The notes under the pieces were generated by a model. It was not told the DNA's origin. It saw only the letters and a program-made list of their open reading frames with translations, and did no database searches. A stretch of DNA of 64,000 nucleotides from Lepas anatifera (Eukaryota > Arthropoda > Thecostraca > Lepadidae). The position numbers were made by a program, and so were the translations under genes. The number at the start of each line of letters is the position of its first letter. The first letter of the stretch is position 1. Shown piece after piece: positions 46,895 to 58,856 of this stretch. The DNA lies in NCBI GenBank assembly GCA_034440635.1, contig JAOTON010001526.1:4225001-4289000 (forward strand), read 5' to 3'.

Positions 46895-49800
46895 ACATAC
46901 CGGGGGCATTCCAGGACAGATCGACCAAGGCTTGACACCACCATGTCTAGAAAAATCTGAAACTTTGTCTCGGGGTATTTTTGGGCCGAAACACGCCTGT
47001 GAGAATCTCAGCCCTCCGACCAACGGTGACCGAGTTATAGCCCGAGGCACTTTCGGGAGGTCACGTTGTAGACTCATCTTTGATGCTTCATAACTCAACA
47101 ACGCATCACCTGATAAACAAGTTTTGTATATCACTAAACTCGTCTTGAATTATAGTTTATTTTGAAAAAGAAAATGTTAAAATTTGAAAAATTTTGACTT
47201 TTAATTTGTTTGACCTTTTTCTTTTGACCTAGCTTGACCTTTTCCCAGTTGAAATTGCCCTTTTAGACACCTCAAAAATGTTTCTTCATAAAATATCTTT
47301 CGATAGCAAAAATAAAAAAATGCGTTCTTGCTATAAGTTCCGAATATTTAGCACCTAAGGTAGGTATGTACACGGTTTTTTACCATTGCGGTAGTACAGC
47401 CTTATGTTTAACGCCGCAAATATAGCGATTGCTTTTGTAATCGGTCGCTGGAAATCATAATCCATTGTCTTTACGAAATTTTAATCGTACAAGTATCCGA
47501 ATTTATGACATTAACACGCGCCCACCCGAGGGGGTGGGCAACCGGCCACCTCAGGTTTCCACAGGTAGTAAAAAACACCTTCGCGCAGCGCCACCGTACT
47601 TCATGTACCTCTAACTCGAAATTTTTGCAGCTTCTGGCAAAATTTTAGGTCTGGGTCATACCAGGTCAGACCGCCAACCCAGGTCAAGAGACCTAACCTC
47701 AAACTTTGGGAGGTGCATAAATCATATCAAATTTAGCCTATCGTGGTTAGAATCGCATTACATAGTAAGATCGCCTAGCAAGATAATTTTTCGTAGCAGG
47801 ATTTCTATATCGATAATCGGGAGCAGGGCAAAGGTCATGATCTTTCCATTTTAAATGCATGGGGCGATTGGTAAATTTTGATAACTTGCGAGAATTGAGA
47901 ATTGTCGAGAATTGCGATGGAGGTTGTATTTTTACATTGTCGTGTCTGACTTGCCACTGCAGTTTGATTAATATTCTTTTTACCATACAGACCTAAGCCT
48001 GGCTCTAGGTCAAAGCAGGTTAATTTTGACATTTGACTAGGCAATATTATAAGATACATAATCCGTTTGGGCTCAACAAGAGTGTTCCAATGGTGCTGAA
48101 CTTTTCTTTCTACGGCTCTTCTCTGTCACCTATTATGCCACAAAATTTAGGTTTCCACTTAGTTCCCGTGAGAAATACTGTGACCTTGAGCAACCTCAAA
48201 GGCGACACGACCAAACGATTGTATGTAACATATTCGGTAATGATTAAAACTGGCTATTTGCGGCATCACTCCCAGTGCACTGTGTCATTATTTATCTGGG
48301 ATTCTCGGATCCGTGTCAGCTATGAAATGATCACCTTGTAAAAATATCATGAGGCAACCTGTTCAAGCGACCAAGTCGAATGCGTTACAATTTCAGGACA
48401 TTTTGTCGAATATATGAGCAGATTCAAATTACTTTTTGGGAATGAAAGCCTTTCAGACACGTTTGTTTACATTGCATGAATCCTCTCAAACATATGCTGT
48501 GCTGCACTGGATCAGCTTGCATCGATACTATTTTCCATCTCCGGGAACGATGTAATTGTGTGAGTTAATGGTGCTCATAGGATAAGTTATACTTGTTTCA
48601 ATTATTGATAAGGTCGCGACATCTTTGTAAATTTTCGTTTAAGGCTGAAAGGTTCATTATTAATAAGTTCATTTGCCCTCGTCTCTCTCGAAACAAGGAA
48701 TCCCTTTTATCACTTTTAATGGCTGCAGTTTTTCTGTTTATAAATATTGCCCAAGTTGTTGCCAGTTCAGTTTTTTATACATTTTGTACAAGTTGTTCTC
48801 AGTTCGATTGTTGGAGTCGGGGTCTCACTAAAGTCATCTATGGACTTGTCACGGAGACCCCGACCCTACCATCCGAACGAGCAACTCCCACAATGAAGGG
48901 TTGATTTTAGAAGCCAACGTTTAACGTCCCACACAGCACAGGGACGGCCGCCCCGCTCAGGTCACCTCTCACCAGTCAGTTGCCAGCCGACCTGTACGTC
49001 GGGTAAGCTATTGAGCGCCGGAGCGTCTCAGCGGAACCGATCCCAAGCCTGGACATGCACTGCCCTGCATGCTTCTGAGCCGCGGGCCGGAGCCCAACGC
49101 TCTACCAACTGAGCTACCGGGGCGGCAAGGAGGCGGTTTTGGGAGTAGGTGTCTCACTAGAGTCATCAAGGGACTTTTTACGGAGACCCTGACCCCACCA
49201 CCCAAACGAGCAACTCCCACGATAAAGTGTTAATCAAGGAAACAAAGTTGAAAGTCCCACAAGGCATAACGATGACCGTCTACCTCAGGTCACCCCCTCA
49301 CCACTGAGTTGCCTGCTGGCCTTCAGCATTTACGGTACCTACCACCTCCCAGTTGACCTAAATTATTTTTCCAGAAGTTGCAAAATGTTGTGTTAGAGGT
49401 AGATGGAGTACGGTGGCGCTGCGCGAAGGTATTTTTTTACTACCTGTAGAGACCTGAAGAGGCCGGTTGCCCACCCCTCGGGTGGGCGCGTGTTAATTGT
49501 CATAAATTTGGATACTTGTACGATTAAAATTTCGTAAAGACAATGGAGTATGATTTCCAGCGACCGATTACAAAAGCAATCGCTATATTTGCGGCGTTAA
49601 ACATAAGGCTGTACTACCGCAATGGTAAAAACCGTGTACATACCTACCTTAGGTGCTAAATATTCGGAACTTATAGCAAGAACGCATTTTTTATTTTTGC
49701 TATCGAAAGATATTTTATGAAGAAACATTTTTGAGGTGTCTAAAGGGCAATTTCAACTGGGAAAAGGTCAGCTAGGTCAAAAGGAAAAGGTCAAACAAAT

Positions 49801-50104
49801 TAAAAGTCAATAATTTTCAAATTTTAACATTTTCTTTTTCAAAATAAACTATAATTCAAGACGAGTTCAATGATATACAAAACTTGTTAATCAGGTGATG
49901 CGTTGTTGAGTTATGAAGCATCAAACATGAGTCTACAACGTGACCTCCCGAAATGCCTCGGCTATAACTCGGTACCGTTGGTCGGAGGGGCTAAGATTCT
50001 CACAGGCGTGTTTCTGGCCCAAACTACCCCGGAGACAAAGTTTCGATTTTTCTAGACATGGTGGTGTCAAATTGAAATATTTTTGGTCGTTTTGTCCTGG
50101 AATG
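46895..50104. repeat. Inverted repeat with ~0.75-kb arms around a TTAACACGCGCCC element
   Basis: 46895-47660 and 49365-50104 are inverted copies, including AAAATATCTTTCGATAGC and ACCTAAGGTAGGTATGTACA. Within them TTAACACGCGCCCACC starts at 47511 and GGGTGGGCGCGTGTTAA ends at 49496, so 47511-49496 may be a mobile unit with ~140-bp inverted ends; the homology extends beyond it on both sides. The centre holds AGGTCA-rich DNA and an S1 SINE. Related arms recur at 56610-57320 and 57790-58530. Confidence 0.75.
48787..49126 (-). mobile_element. tRNA-derived SINE (family S1), copy 3
   Basis: Minus-strand head GCCCCGGTAGCTCAGTTGGT with A box; body and tail as in copy 1. The following 49135-49365 repeats the 3' half of the family without a tRNA head. 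Confidence 0.8.
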
Positions 50105-51591
50105 CCCCACCGGTAAAAATACTGAAACTTTGCTTCGACATAATCGGGCGATTTTTACTTAAAATAATTAAGCTTAGCTTTGCCAATGAAACGGTTCCAT
50201 CCAGTTGGAAGAGTGCTGTAGTTATTCCAATACATAAAAAGAATGATCCATCTGAAGCCCCTAATTTCAGACCAGTCACAACTGTCCCAGTGATTTGCAA
50301 AATTGTTGAAAAATTAGTTCACATCCAACTAACATCTTACTTGAAACAGCAAAACCTTTTCAATGATGACCAACATGGGTTTAGAGATCAGCACTCAACT
50401 TCTACTGCCTTATTGACAGTAACTGATGAAATTTTAAAAGGCATGGACCGATCAGAAATAACTCTTTTAACGTTGATTGATCTCAGTCGCTGTTTTGATG
50501 TTACAGACCATGAGGCGCTGTTAACTAAACTCAATCTTTTACATATTTCGACGGGATGGTTCAGGAGCTATCTCAGTGGACATACTCAGAGAGTCAGAAT
50601 AGGCGAGAAAATGTCTAAACCCCTTCCGATAACTGTAGGCGCATTTCAGGGTACTTGTCTAGGCCCATTGTTGTTTAACATTATTAGTAATGACCTCACA
50701 TGTCACATTCCATCTGAACTTGATAGGTTCCGGGTCACAGTCGTTCGCTATGCAGACGACACACAGGTGGCTATCACTGGACCCCGAAACAGAATAACAA
50801 CTATGCAAAATTGTTTGGAAAGTATACTAAACACAATGTGCCCTTGGTTCCAACAGCATGGAATGATGGTTAATGCCGACAAAACTGAGCTTTTACTCTG
50901 CGGGGATCGCAGACAAATCGCAAGTCTATCCCAGTCCCCAAGTATCAGATTCATGGACGAAACTCTCAAATGTACCGATAAGGTTAAAAACCTAGGCGTT
51001 ATAATGGATAGTAACCTCTCGTGGAAATATCATGTCAAAAATATAACTGGTCGATGCTTGGGAATGCTGCTAGGACTGTTTCATGCAAAACATGCTTTAC
51101 CCCTTTCGGCATTGCCTCGTCTGATCGACTCACTCGTCATGTCACACATAAGATACTGTGTTCAAGTGTATGGCAGCGCAAACCCTTGTGTGCTTTCGGA
51201 ACTACAGAAGGTGTTAAACTTTGCAGCAAGAGTGGTATCTGGGCGTAGAAAATCTGACCATATCTCCGATGTGCTTCGACAATTAGAATGGCTGACGATT
51301 CCCCAGTTGTTAACCTATTTCGAAGTATTCTTACTGCATAAAATCATCACGAACAAAACCCCCTCATCTATAAGAAACAACATAGCATTCAACCACGAAA
51401 CTACAGCCCGTGAAACCCGGCAATCATTGCATCTGTCACTCTATCGCCAGAATAACAACCATGGAAAACGTCAGTTCATATATCGAGCATCTGCAAACTT
51501 CAACCAGCACGTTGTACCCAATGATCTTAATATTGTCAGTACCAATGTGTTCAAATCTCGCATTAGGCAAGTCATAATAAATTCCAGTTAG
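50083..51591 (+). CDS. Reverse transcriptase of a 5'-truncated Jockey/CR1-type LINE
   Basis: The 502-codon frame has RT motifs in order: SSWKSAVVIPIHKK (40-53), FRPVTTVP (62-69), QHGFRDQHST (97-106), LTLIDLSRCFD (129-139, catalytic D133), GTCLGPLLFNI (190-200) and YADDTQ (223-228, D225/D226), then VNADKTELLL, VKNLGVIMDSNLSWKYHV and a C-terminal LxxLSHIRYC-type region. It would copy LINE RNA at a nicked target. The first eight residues (MVVLSWNA) come from the flanking inverted repeat; LINE sequence starts at about 50105. The endonuclease domain is missing, so the copy is 5'-truncated and probably inactive although its RT frame is open. Confidence 0.9.
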   Translation: MVVLSWNAPPVKILKLCFDIIGRFLLKIIKLSFANETVPSSWKSAVVIPIHKKNDPSEAPNFRPVTTVPVICKIVEKLVHIQLTSYLKQQNLFNDDQHGFRDQHSTSTALLTVTDEILKGMDRSEITLLTLIDLSRCFDVTDHEALLTKLNLLHISTGWFRSYLSGHTQRVRIGEKMSKPLPITVGAFQGTCLGPLLFNIISNDLTCHIPSELDRFRVTVVRYADDTQVAITGPRNRITTMQNCLESILNTMCPWFQQHGMMVNADKTELLLCGDRRQIASLSQSPSIRFMDETLKCTDKVKNLGVIMDSNLSWKYHVKNITGRCLGMLLGLFHAKHALPLSALPRLIDSLVMSHIRYCVQVYGSANPCVLSELQKVLNFAARVVSGRRKSDHISDVLRQLEWLTIPQLLTYFEVFLLHKIITNKTPSSIRNNIAFNHETTARETRQSLHLSLYRQNNNHGKRQFIYRASANFNQHVVPNDLNIVSTNVFKSRIRQVIINSS

Positions 51592-51765
51592 GCGCGCAAC
51601 ACAGTTGAAATTATGCTTACATTCTTAATTGTTACACTTATGTGTTATACCGTGCCATGTTGTACTGTGACTGTTGTTTTGTGATGACGGTTTCGGAATA
51701 GCCCTCATGGAGTGGAGAAACCTGTCAAGGTCTTGTAGGATGTTGAAATAAATGAAATAAATGCC
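51592..51765 (+). repeat. LINE 3' UTR and tail
   Basis: The non-coding tail ends GTTGAAATAAATGAAATAAATG near 51765 (given here as a description of a 9-bp tandem), the short tandem tail common in CR1/Jockey-like LINEs. AATGCC at the tail junction also occurs at the 5' junction near 50098, so a short target duplication is possible. Confidence 0.7.
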
Positions 51766-51955
51766 ACATTGGAGGATTACAACAACAGTGCTTCTGAGGA
51801 AGTGTGTGATTAACTATTAACTTAAAATATATTCCGCCCCAACTCACAGTGACGTAGTGTAAGATCATTGAAAGTCAGTGGGATTTTCATGCTTGGTGAC
51901 CGACAGGAAGATCGTGATAGCTGGTAGAGGTCGTGAAAATACCCCGCTATAAATA

Positions 51956-52758
51956 GTGCTTAAAGAGAGCACAGTGAAGCCTGGCGTAAAGAAAGCCATA
52001 CAGAAAATTGACAGTGCCACAGCTCCTCATTCTGCCAGACAAGCAAATGAAACCCTACAAAAACATCGCCGTCTCCAACCATCTCCATCAACAACCACAC
52101 CACATTCGAAAAGCCGGAATTCTTCTGGCCGTGTTTCCCTCTCTAGATCCACCTCTGCTCCACAGGGCGGTGACCTTGACCCCTTGTCTGCGGGCGGTCC
52201 TGACATGGAGCTGAGCCGGCCCTCTGCCGAGGCACTGTGTGAGAGCGCTGTCAGATAGACTTGAAAAGCTAGAGGAGCACATTCGGGACCGGGACATCGA
52301 CCTAGACCAAGTTCACAGCATGGCTCGGCAGACTGCTGCTAACAAATCAGGCCCATGTGGCAGCCGGGGGCGTCGCAATAGTAGACGGGGCAGCGGCGTC
52401 ACACCGTCGGACGCTAATACTTTAGGGGCGATGCAATTCCTGTACCGACAATCGAAAGGGACAGCCAAGACAGAACACTGCCGGCAGATGACACACTTCG
52501 TAAAGAGGATACTTGCCAACATCGATCTGAAGAAAGAGGACGTGGGTCACAGCTTCCGCGTGGGTAAAACATAATCGTCAAATCGGCTCCCTACGACCAC
52601 AAATCAGCGCGGGATAAAATACGTAAAGGGAGAACGGCGCTGATGAATTAAAGCGAATACGACAAACTGTACTTTAACGAGTCCGTCTCTCCTGGCCGTC
52701 AACAGATTCTGAAGGCGCTACGTGACTCGAAACTGCAAGAATCGTTTATTGGGTGCTG
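51956..52758 (+). pseudogene. LINE ORF1 (nucleic-acid-binding) remnant
   Basis: Frames 51956-52258 and 52239-52574 overlap. The second has a coiled-coil-like LSDRLEKLEEHIRDRDIDLD, then HFVKRILANIDLKKEDVGHSFRVGK. In another frame the text continues IVKSAPYDHKSARDKIRK and YFNESVSPGRQQILKALRDS. Coiled coil, then HxFRxGK, then IVKFxxxxxK and INExLT is the typical layout of LINE ORF1 RNA-binding domains. Frame changes show it is dead. It follows the truncated LINE on the same strand but need not belong to it. Confidence 0.6.
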
Positions 52759-53986
52759 ATCAGGGACTGGTCGGTGTGGTCTGAGCGGGTGAACACGCCG
52801 CAGCCATCAAGGCACCCATCATCATGTACCTACGTCGAGTGATAGATAAGGCTTAAGAGCAGCCAGCATTGTGTCAAATGTATCCTCCCTTGTGCGTGTA
52901 TGTCAGTGCAGCCTTTGTGCAGAGATGAATAAAGTATGCTGGCTGTCACAAACTCAATGTGACGTATGCCTTCTCGGTCACACGGAGCTGGACATTGTAC
53001 TTGTATGCTTGTATGTTATGTTCAATGTGCTGGACGTCCTTTACCGGTCTTCCTTTTTGCTGCCACTGGCGGACGCAGAGGGGGGAGCAAGGCCCCATAG
53101 CCCCAATATGCCGAAATTTTGGCCGATTTTCTTAAAAATGCACTCTGTTTTTATGATTTCTCTTGAGTTCCCCCAAATGGCGTTGCTGTGTCCACCCCTG
53201 TTTGCAGCAGACGACCTGATTCAAATACCATAATGTTACATCATGGAAGTAGTAACACATGTTTTTTTCTAATTTTTTGGAGTGAACATCTCCAATTATA
53301 ATTCGCCTCCCACCCCCGATTATCACCTGTCTGAGGTCCGTCCTCCTTCCAATAACAATTCCGAGGCAACAACATCATGACAGACACATTCTTCAAAATG
53401 CCGAAAAGTTTTGTTCCTTCCCCACATGTTTTTTTTCAATTTTGTTCCTTCACTAAATGTGCTTCTACTATATTGCTATAAGAGCATCGAGAATCAGGAT
53501 AGGATCAGAGGCAGATGAGAGACTTGAACTCCATAGCTCCCCAAAGCAAGAGCCAAGCCTGAAGCAATGTACGGTGGCAGTCTCCACATTGTGTACATAC
53601 ATAGTGTAGCCGGACTTCGAATTCGACGTCTGGCTAGACTATGCCTGAGAATTTGTGACTTGACTTACCTGATTGTGATGAGGGTTGTGCCCAAATCTAT
53701 AATCTAAATGTATTTTACATCCAGGGTTCGAGGAGACAGACCAGCATGCACCTTGTCAACTTTTATTGACAAAAGTAATATAAAACTGCGAGATTTCACA
53801 TCGCAGCAAAGGCCCCAAGCGATCCTCGGTTGATTTGCTAGCGCGCTATTAGACTTGCGTTGATGTGCTGTCGATTTAGTGTAAGTGTGAATGTGAGAAA
53901 TTGGTATTTTGTACCGGTTGTAACTATTTAATCTGATCACTGTGGTCTGTAGATATTCTGGCTTGCTTGAATTAAAACTTAACTAC

Positions 53987-54089
53987 TGGAGGATATCATC
54001 ATTAGAACGCACGCGCAATTCTAAATTATCTGTATATTGATGATATGCCAAATACAGTTTGCTTTTCGAACTCACAAGCATACAACTAC
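53987..54089. other. 103-bp indel between palindrome arms
   Basis: Present only in the left arm and flanked by AACTAC at 53981-53986 and 54084-54089. The right arm has a single AACTGC-like site. It may be a small insertion with a 6-bp duplication, or the right arm may have lost it by recombination between the repeats. Confidence 0.7.
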
Positions 54090-55065
54090 GTTTTTTAGGT
54101 GATAACTGAATTTTCAATTGGGATCATTGCCGCCCGTGTTCCAGCACTAGTGAGAATGAAGTTGACGAAGTTGGAGCTCGTCTATTCACTGATGCATTTT
54201 GCCACGTTTGAATATGATTACTATCAAACGAAGGAGCTCCCGATTCCTGCAGAACATGAATGGTGATCTGGATTTGCTAACACCCACCCCCGGTGGGACT
54301 CCGAGTCACCTTCGCCCTAGAGGGGGAGGGTTCAAACACCCGAACGAACTCGGCTCCTATGCAGGATAGCAAAAAATACGAATACTGGTGGATAGTTCAT
54401 ACAAATTCAGGACGAAACTAAATCAGTCACTTTTGGGCTCAGGTCAATATTGAGGTCATGACAGGTCAAAGAAGGCGGCATGTTGGAGAATATTTTCGGG
54501 ACTCTAGCGTCTGACAGAGTTGAATTAGAATCATTGTTCAGGCACCATTCACTTTCTCTCGTTACAGCTAATCGAAAGATGTAGACTATGTTTATACTAG
54601 GTCAGAGCGCAAAAATAACCTAACCTGAGGTCAGGTCAAGGTCATTGCCTGATCTAGCATAGTCAATATGGACATCAACCGACTTGCAATAGCAATCCAA
54701 ACGTAGCGGTGTCAAAATAAACGCTTTATCGTCATTTCCTGCACAGTTATTGACCCAAGTCTGAAAATATGTTTCAGTAGCCCAGATGACCTCTCAGAGG
54801 TCAAAGGTAAAAATTGCAGCATGCACCTAGAAGGGGGCCCAGGATACTAAGATTTGGAAAATATGAAGGTATTCGCAGCTGTACCCACACAAATAAAGCC
54901 CAATTCCTGTTTTCCCTCTGCATTTCCAATGGTGAGGTCATGATCCGCACCTGACCTAAGTTGATCGATAGGAAAAATCCCAGAATATGTGTTGTAATAC
55001 TCGGTGAGCCCATTATGTGGTATAAGTTAAATTCGATAGATTCACACTTTTTACGTATGCCATCT

Positions 55066-56047
55066 TAAAGAGAAATACTCGAAAAATTATTATTGTGGTT
55101 TCTTACTATTTGAAAAATCCTGATTACGAAACTGTCAATTATTTTTATATCTTCGGCAAAATTTTGGGAGGCCACTCACTTATCATCGAAATAGGTTAAC
55201 AGTTCCGATAAAATGCTGAAACCTTCACCCATTACTTAATTTTCGAAAACTATTTAAAGTTAATAATAATTGCTAGGGTTTAACGAAGCACCAACTGCCA
55301 GGGTCATACGCCGTCGCCAACTCTCACCCCGTTGGAAGGGATTTTGGGGATCAGACCGACTTATTCAGATGCTCCGCCGGGACTTGAACCCGGAACCGGT
55401 GGCTTAGAAGACCAGGGTGCTATCCACTAAGCCATCTCTTCCCCCTATTTAAAGTTGAAAAGCAATGTTTTGTTGTAATAAAAATGTATGTTCTCCTGTA
55501 TTTGTATTTGAATTAATTTTACAAAGCCTTTAAAAATGCAAAATGAATTAGTTTGCCCTAGGAACGGAAAAAAACATAATTACTCAAGTCTTCAGCCGTT
55601 TCGTACCTCGGGTCTTGAGTCGTTTTCTGCTTCAGCCCCAGGACGACAAAACTTTTGCGTCAGAAAGGTTACGTGAACCCCCTATGAGGTGGCTGTACCT
55701 TCTGATTGGTCAATTGTGATGTCTTAAAAGTCCTATATTTTTGTTTTACTGTTATTTTTGGCTGTAGATTTTTTAAAATAATGTTTTATTTAATGGTTTT
55801 AAACTTCCAAGTCACTGTTTAGGAAAAATGGGACCGTTTGTTTAGAGAATTTGATAGCCTTAGCCTGGAGTACGTCATTTAAATCGATAAGAGGTGTACC
55901 GGTAAAGTCGTCTAGAAATTTTGACTTTGAGAGCAATTTTAAGGCATTTGCAGACCGAATTCGCAAAAATGAGAATAGGACTTCTGAAACAACTTCTTGC
56001 GACCTTTTGATCTAGGCAATACAATTTTTTTCGCGTATCTCCCTTTA
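55066..56047 (+). mobile_element. MITE-B copy containing a SINE
   Basis: Left end TAAAGAGAAATACTCGAAAAA (21 bases in full, degenerate terminus), right end TTTCGCGTATCTCCCTTTA. The interior matches 12650-13794. The SINE at 55262-55444 interrupts it. Confidence 0.75.
55262..55444 (-). mobile_element. tRNA-Arg(TCT)-type SINE with 12-bp target duplication
   Basis: The minus strand begins with a tRNA-like head: GATGGCTTAGTGGATAGCAC (A box), anticodon-loop-like TCTTCTAAG and CGGGTTCAAGTCCCGG (B box/T arm). The tail ends AATTATTATT. Exact CTATTTAAAGTT lies at 55250-55261 and 55445-55456. The corresponding site in the right arm (near 59650) is empty. Confidence 0.88.
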
Positions 56048-56245
56048 ACCAGTTTTCGGGGTGAGGTCACTCGATCTGTAATGGTGACCTAACCCGAAAT
56101 GACCCAACCTTAAAAGTTTGGTAAAAATTGCGAAATGGACCAAGGATAAGGTGTGCCAAGTAGGCGGCGCGGAGCGCCAGCGTTTTTGTGTCGCCGGGAA
56201 ACCCGAGGGGGTTGTTCGAACACCCCCACTGGGGCGAGGGTTTAA

Positions 56246-56610
56246 CTAACGTACTTTACATGGGCGGTAAATTAAAGAATTTTCCTGAAAATTCGTCAAA
56301 GTTATTGCTAGGACCAAAATAGACGGCAGTATTCTTGTGTTTCTGAATCCAGCACCGTTTGGGATTTGTCCAGTCTCCGAGAGGTCGGCGCTTAACGTGC
56401 TAAACTGCCAGGAACACCTGGTACGTCAGTCTGATAACTGCAGAGCTTTAACCAGAGCTGTTTACATCACATGGCAGCGTTCAGGAATTAAATATCTACC
56501 TTCTGAAGTTTACACTTATGTAAGGCTGGCAGATCCAGGCAATTATGGATACTGCTTGTTGTTGCATTCCAAGGACAAAACAAAACAATTTCAATTTGAT
56601 ACCACCATGT
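56246..56610. other. Unassigned segment present in both palindrome arms
   Basis: It carries a ~104-codon plus frame (56337-56651) reading ALNVLNCQEHLVRQSDNCRA and YVRLADPGNYGYCLLL. The right-arm copy (58474-58704, minus) is also open for 76 codons. No family recognised; it may be a LINE 3' fragment. Confidence 0.35.
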
Positions 56611-57175
56611 CTAGAAAAAATCTGAAACTTTGTCTCCGGGGTATTTTTTAGCGAGAAACACGCCGGTGAGATTCTTAGCCCCCTCCGACCAACGGTGACC
56701 GATTTATGGCCCGAGGCATTTTCGGGAGGTCATCTTGTAGACTCATCTTTGATGATTCATAACTCAAAAACGCATTGCCTGATTAACAAGTTTTGTATAT
56801 CATTGAACTTATCTTGAACTAAACATTATTTTAAAAAGAAAAGTGCAAAATTTTAAATATTTTGATTTTTCATTCGTTTGACGTTTTCTTTTTTAACCTA
56901 GCTTGACCTTTTTGCAGTTGAAATTGCTTTTGAACACCTCAAAACTTTGTTTGAGAAAATATCTTTCGATAACAATTTAGAAAATGCATTCTCGCTATAA
57001 ATTACAAATGTTTTGCACCAAAGCTAGGTATGCAGGCGGTTTTTCACCACTGTTTTACTACAGACTTATGTTTAACACCGCTAACAAAGCGATTGTTTTT
57101 GTAATCGGTTGCTTGAAATCGTATTGCATTGTCCTTACGAAATTTTCATCGTGCAAGTGTTAGAATTTATGAGAA

Positions 57176-57923
57176 TTAACACGCGCCCACACGAGGGGGC
57201 GGGCAACCAGCCTACTCAGGTTTCTGCAGGAAGTAAAAAAACACCTTCGCGCAGCGCAACCGTACGTCATCTACCTATAACTCGACATTTTTGCAACTTC
57301 TGGAAAAATAATTTAGGTTAACTGGCAGTTGGTAGGTACGGTAAATACCGTAGGTCAGCTGGCAACTGACTGGTGAGGGGGTGACCTGAGGCAGACGGAC
57401 GTCTTTGGGCCTTGTGGGACGTTGAACTTTGGTTCCTTAATTAACCTTTCATTGTGGAAGTTGCTCGTTTGGGTTGTGAAGTCGGGGTCTCCGTAAAAAG
57501 TCCCTGGATGGCTCTAGTGAGACTTTGACTCCTAAAACTGAACTGGCAACAACGTGAACAAGATTTACGTGAATAAGTCTCACTAGAGCCATCAAGGGAC
57601 TTATTACGGAGACCCCGACTTCACCACCCAAACGAGCAGCTGCCACGATGAAGGGTTAATTAAGGAACCAAAGTTGAACGTCCCACAAGGCCTAAAGACG
57701 TCCGTCTGCCTCAGGTCACCCCCTCACCAGTCAGTTGCTAGCTGACCTACGGTATTTACGGTACCTACCAACTGCCAGTTGACATAAATTATTTTTCCAG
57801 AAGTTGCAAAAATGTCGAGTTAAAGGTAGATGACGTACGGTTGCGCTGCGCGAAGGTGTTTTTTTACTTCCTGTAGAAACCCGAGGAGGCTGGTTGCCCG
57901 CCCCTCGTGTGGGCGCGTGTTAA
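57176..57923. mobile_element. TTAA-flanked palindromic unit at the centre of the giant palindrome
   Basis: TTAACACGCGCCC starts at 57176 and GGGCGCGTGTTAA ends at 57923. It is almost wholly self-complementary around 57525-57575. The inner part is the 3' half of the S1 SINE body in inverted orientation. Confidence 0.65.
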
Positions 57924-58856
57924 TTCTCATAAATTCTAACACTTGCACGATGAAAATTTTGTAAGGACAATGCAATACGATTTCAAGCAGCCGATTACAA
58001 AAACAATCGCTTTGTTAGCGGTGTTAAACATAAGACTGTAGTACCGCAATGGTGAAAAACCGCCTGCATACCTACCTTAGGTGCAAAACATTTGTAATTT
58101 ATAGCATGAACGCATTTTCTAAGTTTTTTTTGAAAGATATTTACTCAAAAAAAATTTGAGGTGTTAAAGGGCAATTAGAACTGCCAAAAGGTCAAGCTAG
58201 GTTAAAAAAGAAGAGGTCAAACGAATGAAAAATCAAAATTTTCAAAGTTTTGAAATTTTCTTTTATCAAAATAATATTTAGTTTAAGATAAGTTCAATGA
58301 TATACAAAACTTGTTAATCAGGCAATGCGTTTTTGAGTTATGAATCATCAAAGATGAGTCTACAAAGTGACCTCCCGAAAATGCCTCGGGCTATAACTCG
58401 GTCAACGTTGGTCGGAGGGGCTAAGATTCTCACCGGCGTGTTTCTGGCTAAAAATACCCCGGAGACAAAAGTTTCAGATTTTTTCTAGACATGGTGATAT
58501 CAAATTGAAATTTTGTTGTTGTTTTGTCCTGGAATGCAACAACAAGCAGTATCCATAATTGCCTGGATCTGCCAGCCTTACATAAATGTAAACTTCAGAA
58601 GGTAGATATTTAATTCCTGAACGCTGCCATGTGATGTAAACAGCTCTGGCTAAAGCCCTGCAGTTATCAGACTGACGTACCAGGTGTTCCTGGCAGTTTA
58701 GCACGTTAAGCGCCGACCTCTCGGAGACTGGACAAATCCCAAACGGTGCTGGATTCAGAAACGCAAGAATGGTGCCGTCTATTCTGGTCCTAGCAATAAC
58801 TTGGACGAATTTTCAGGGAAAATTCTTCAATTTACCGCCCAAGTAAAGTACGTTAG

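Larger units (their letters stand above)
54277..56245 (-). mobile_element. Family A TTAA element split by MITE-B (left arm)
   Basis: Ends CTAACACCCACCCCC at 54277 and GGGCGAGGGTTTAA at 56245. MITE-B (55066-56047) sits inside it, at the same point as in the right arm. Confidence 0.7.
52932..57524. repeat. Left arm of a 10.4-kb imperfect palindrome
   Basis: 4,593 bp starting AAGTATGCTGGCTGTCACAA and inverted at 63303. It contains a 103-bp block and a SINE that the right arm lacks. A 51-bp spacer (57525-57575) separates the arms. Confidence 0.93.

Noticed and set aside
55371..55444. Functional tRNA-Arg gene on minus
   Set aside because: It is joined to a non-tRNA body with a tail and 12-bp target duplication, so it is a SINE head.
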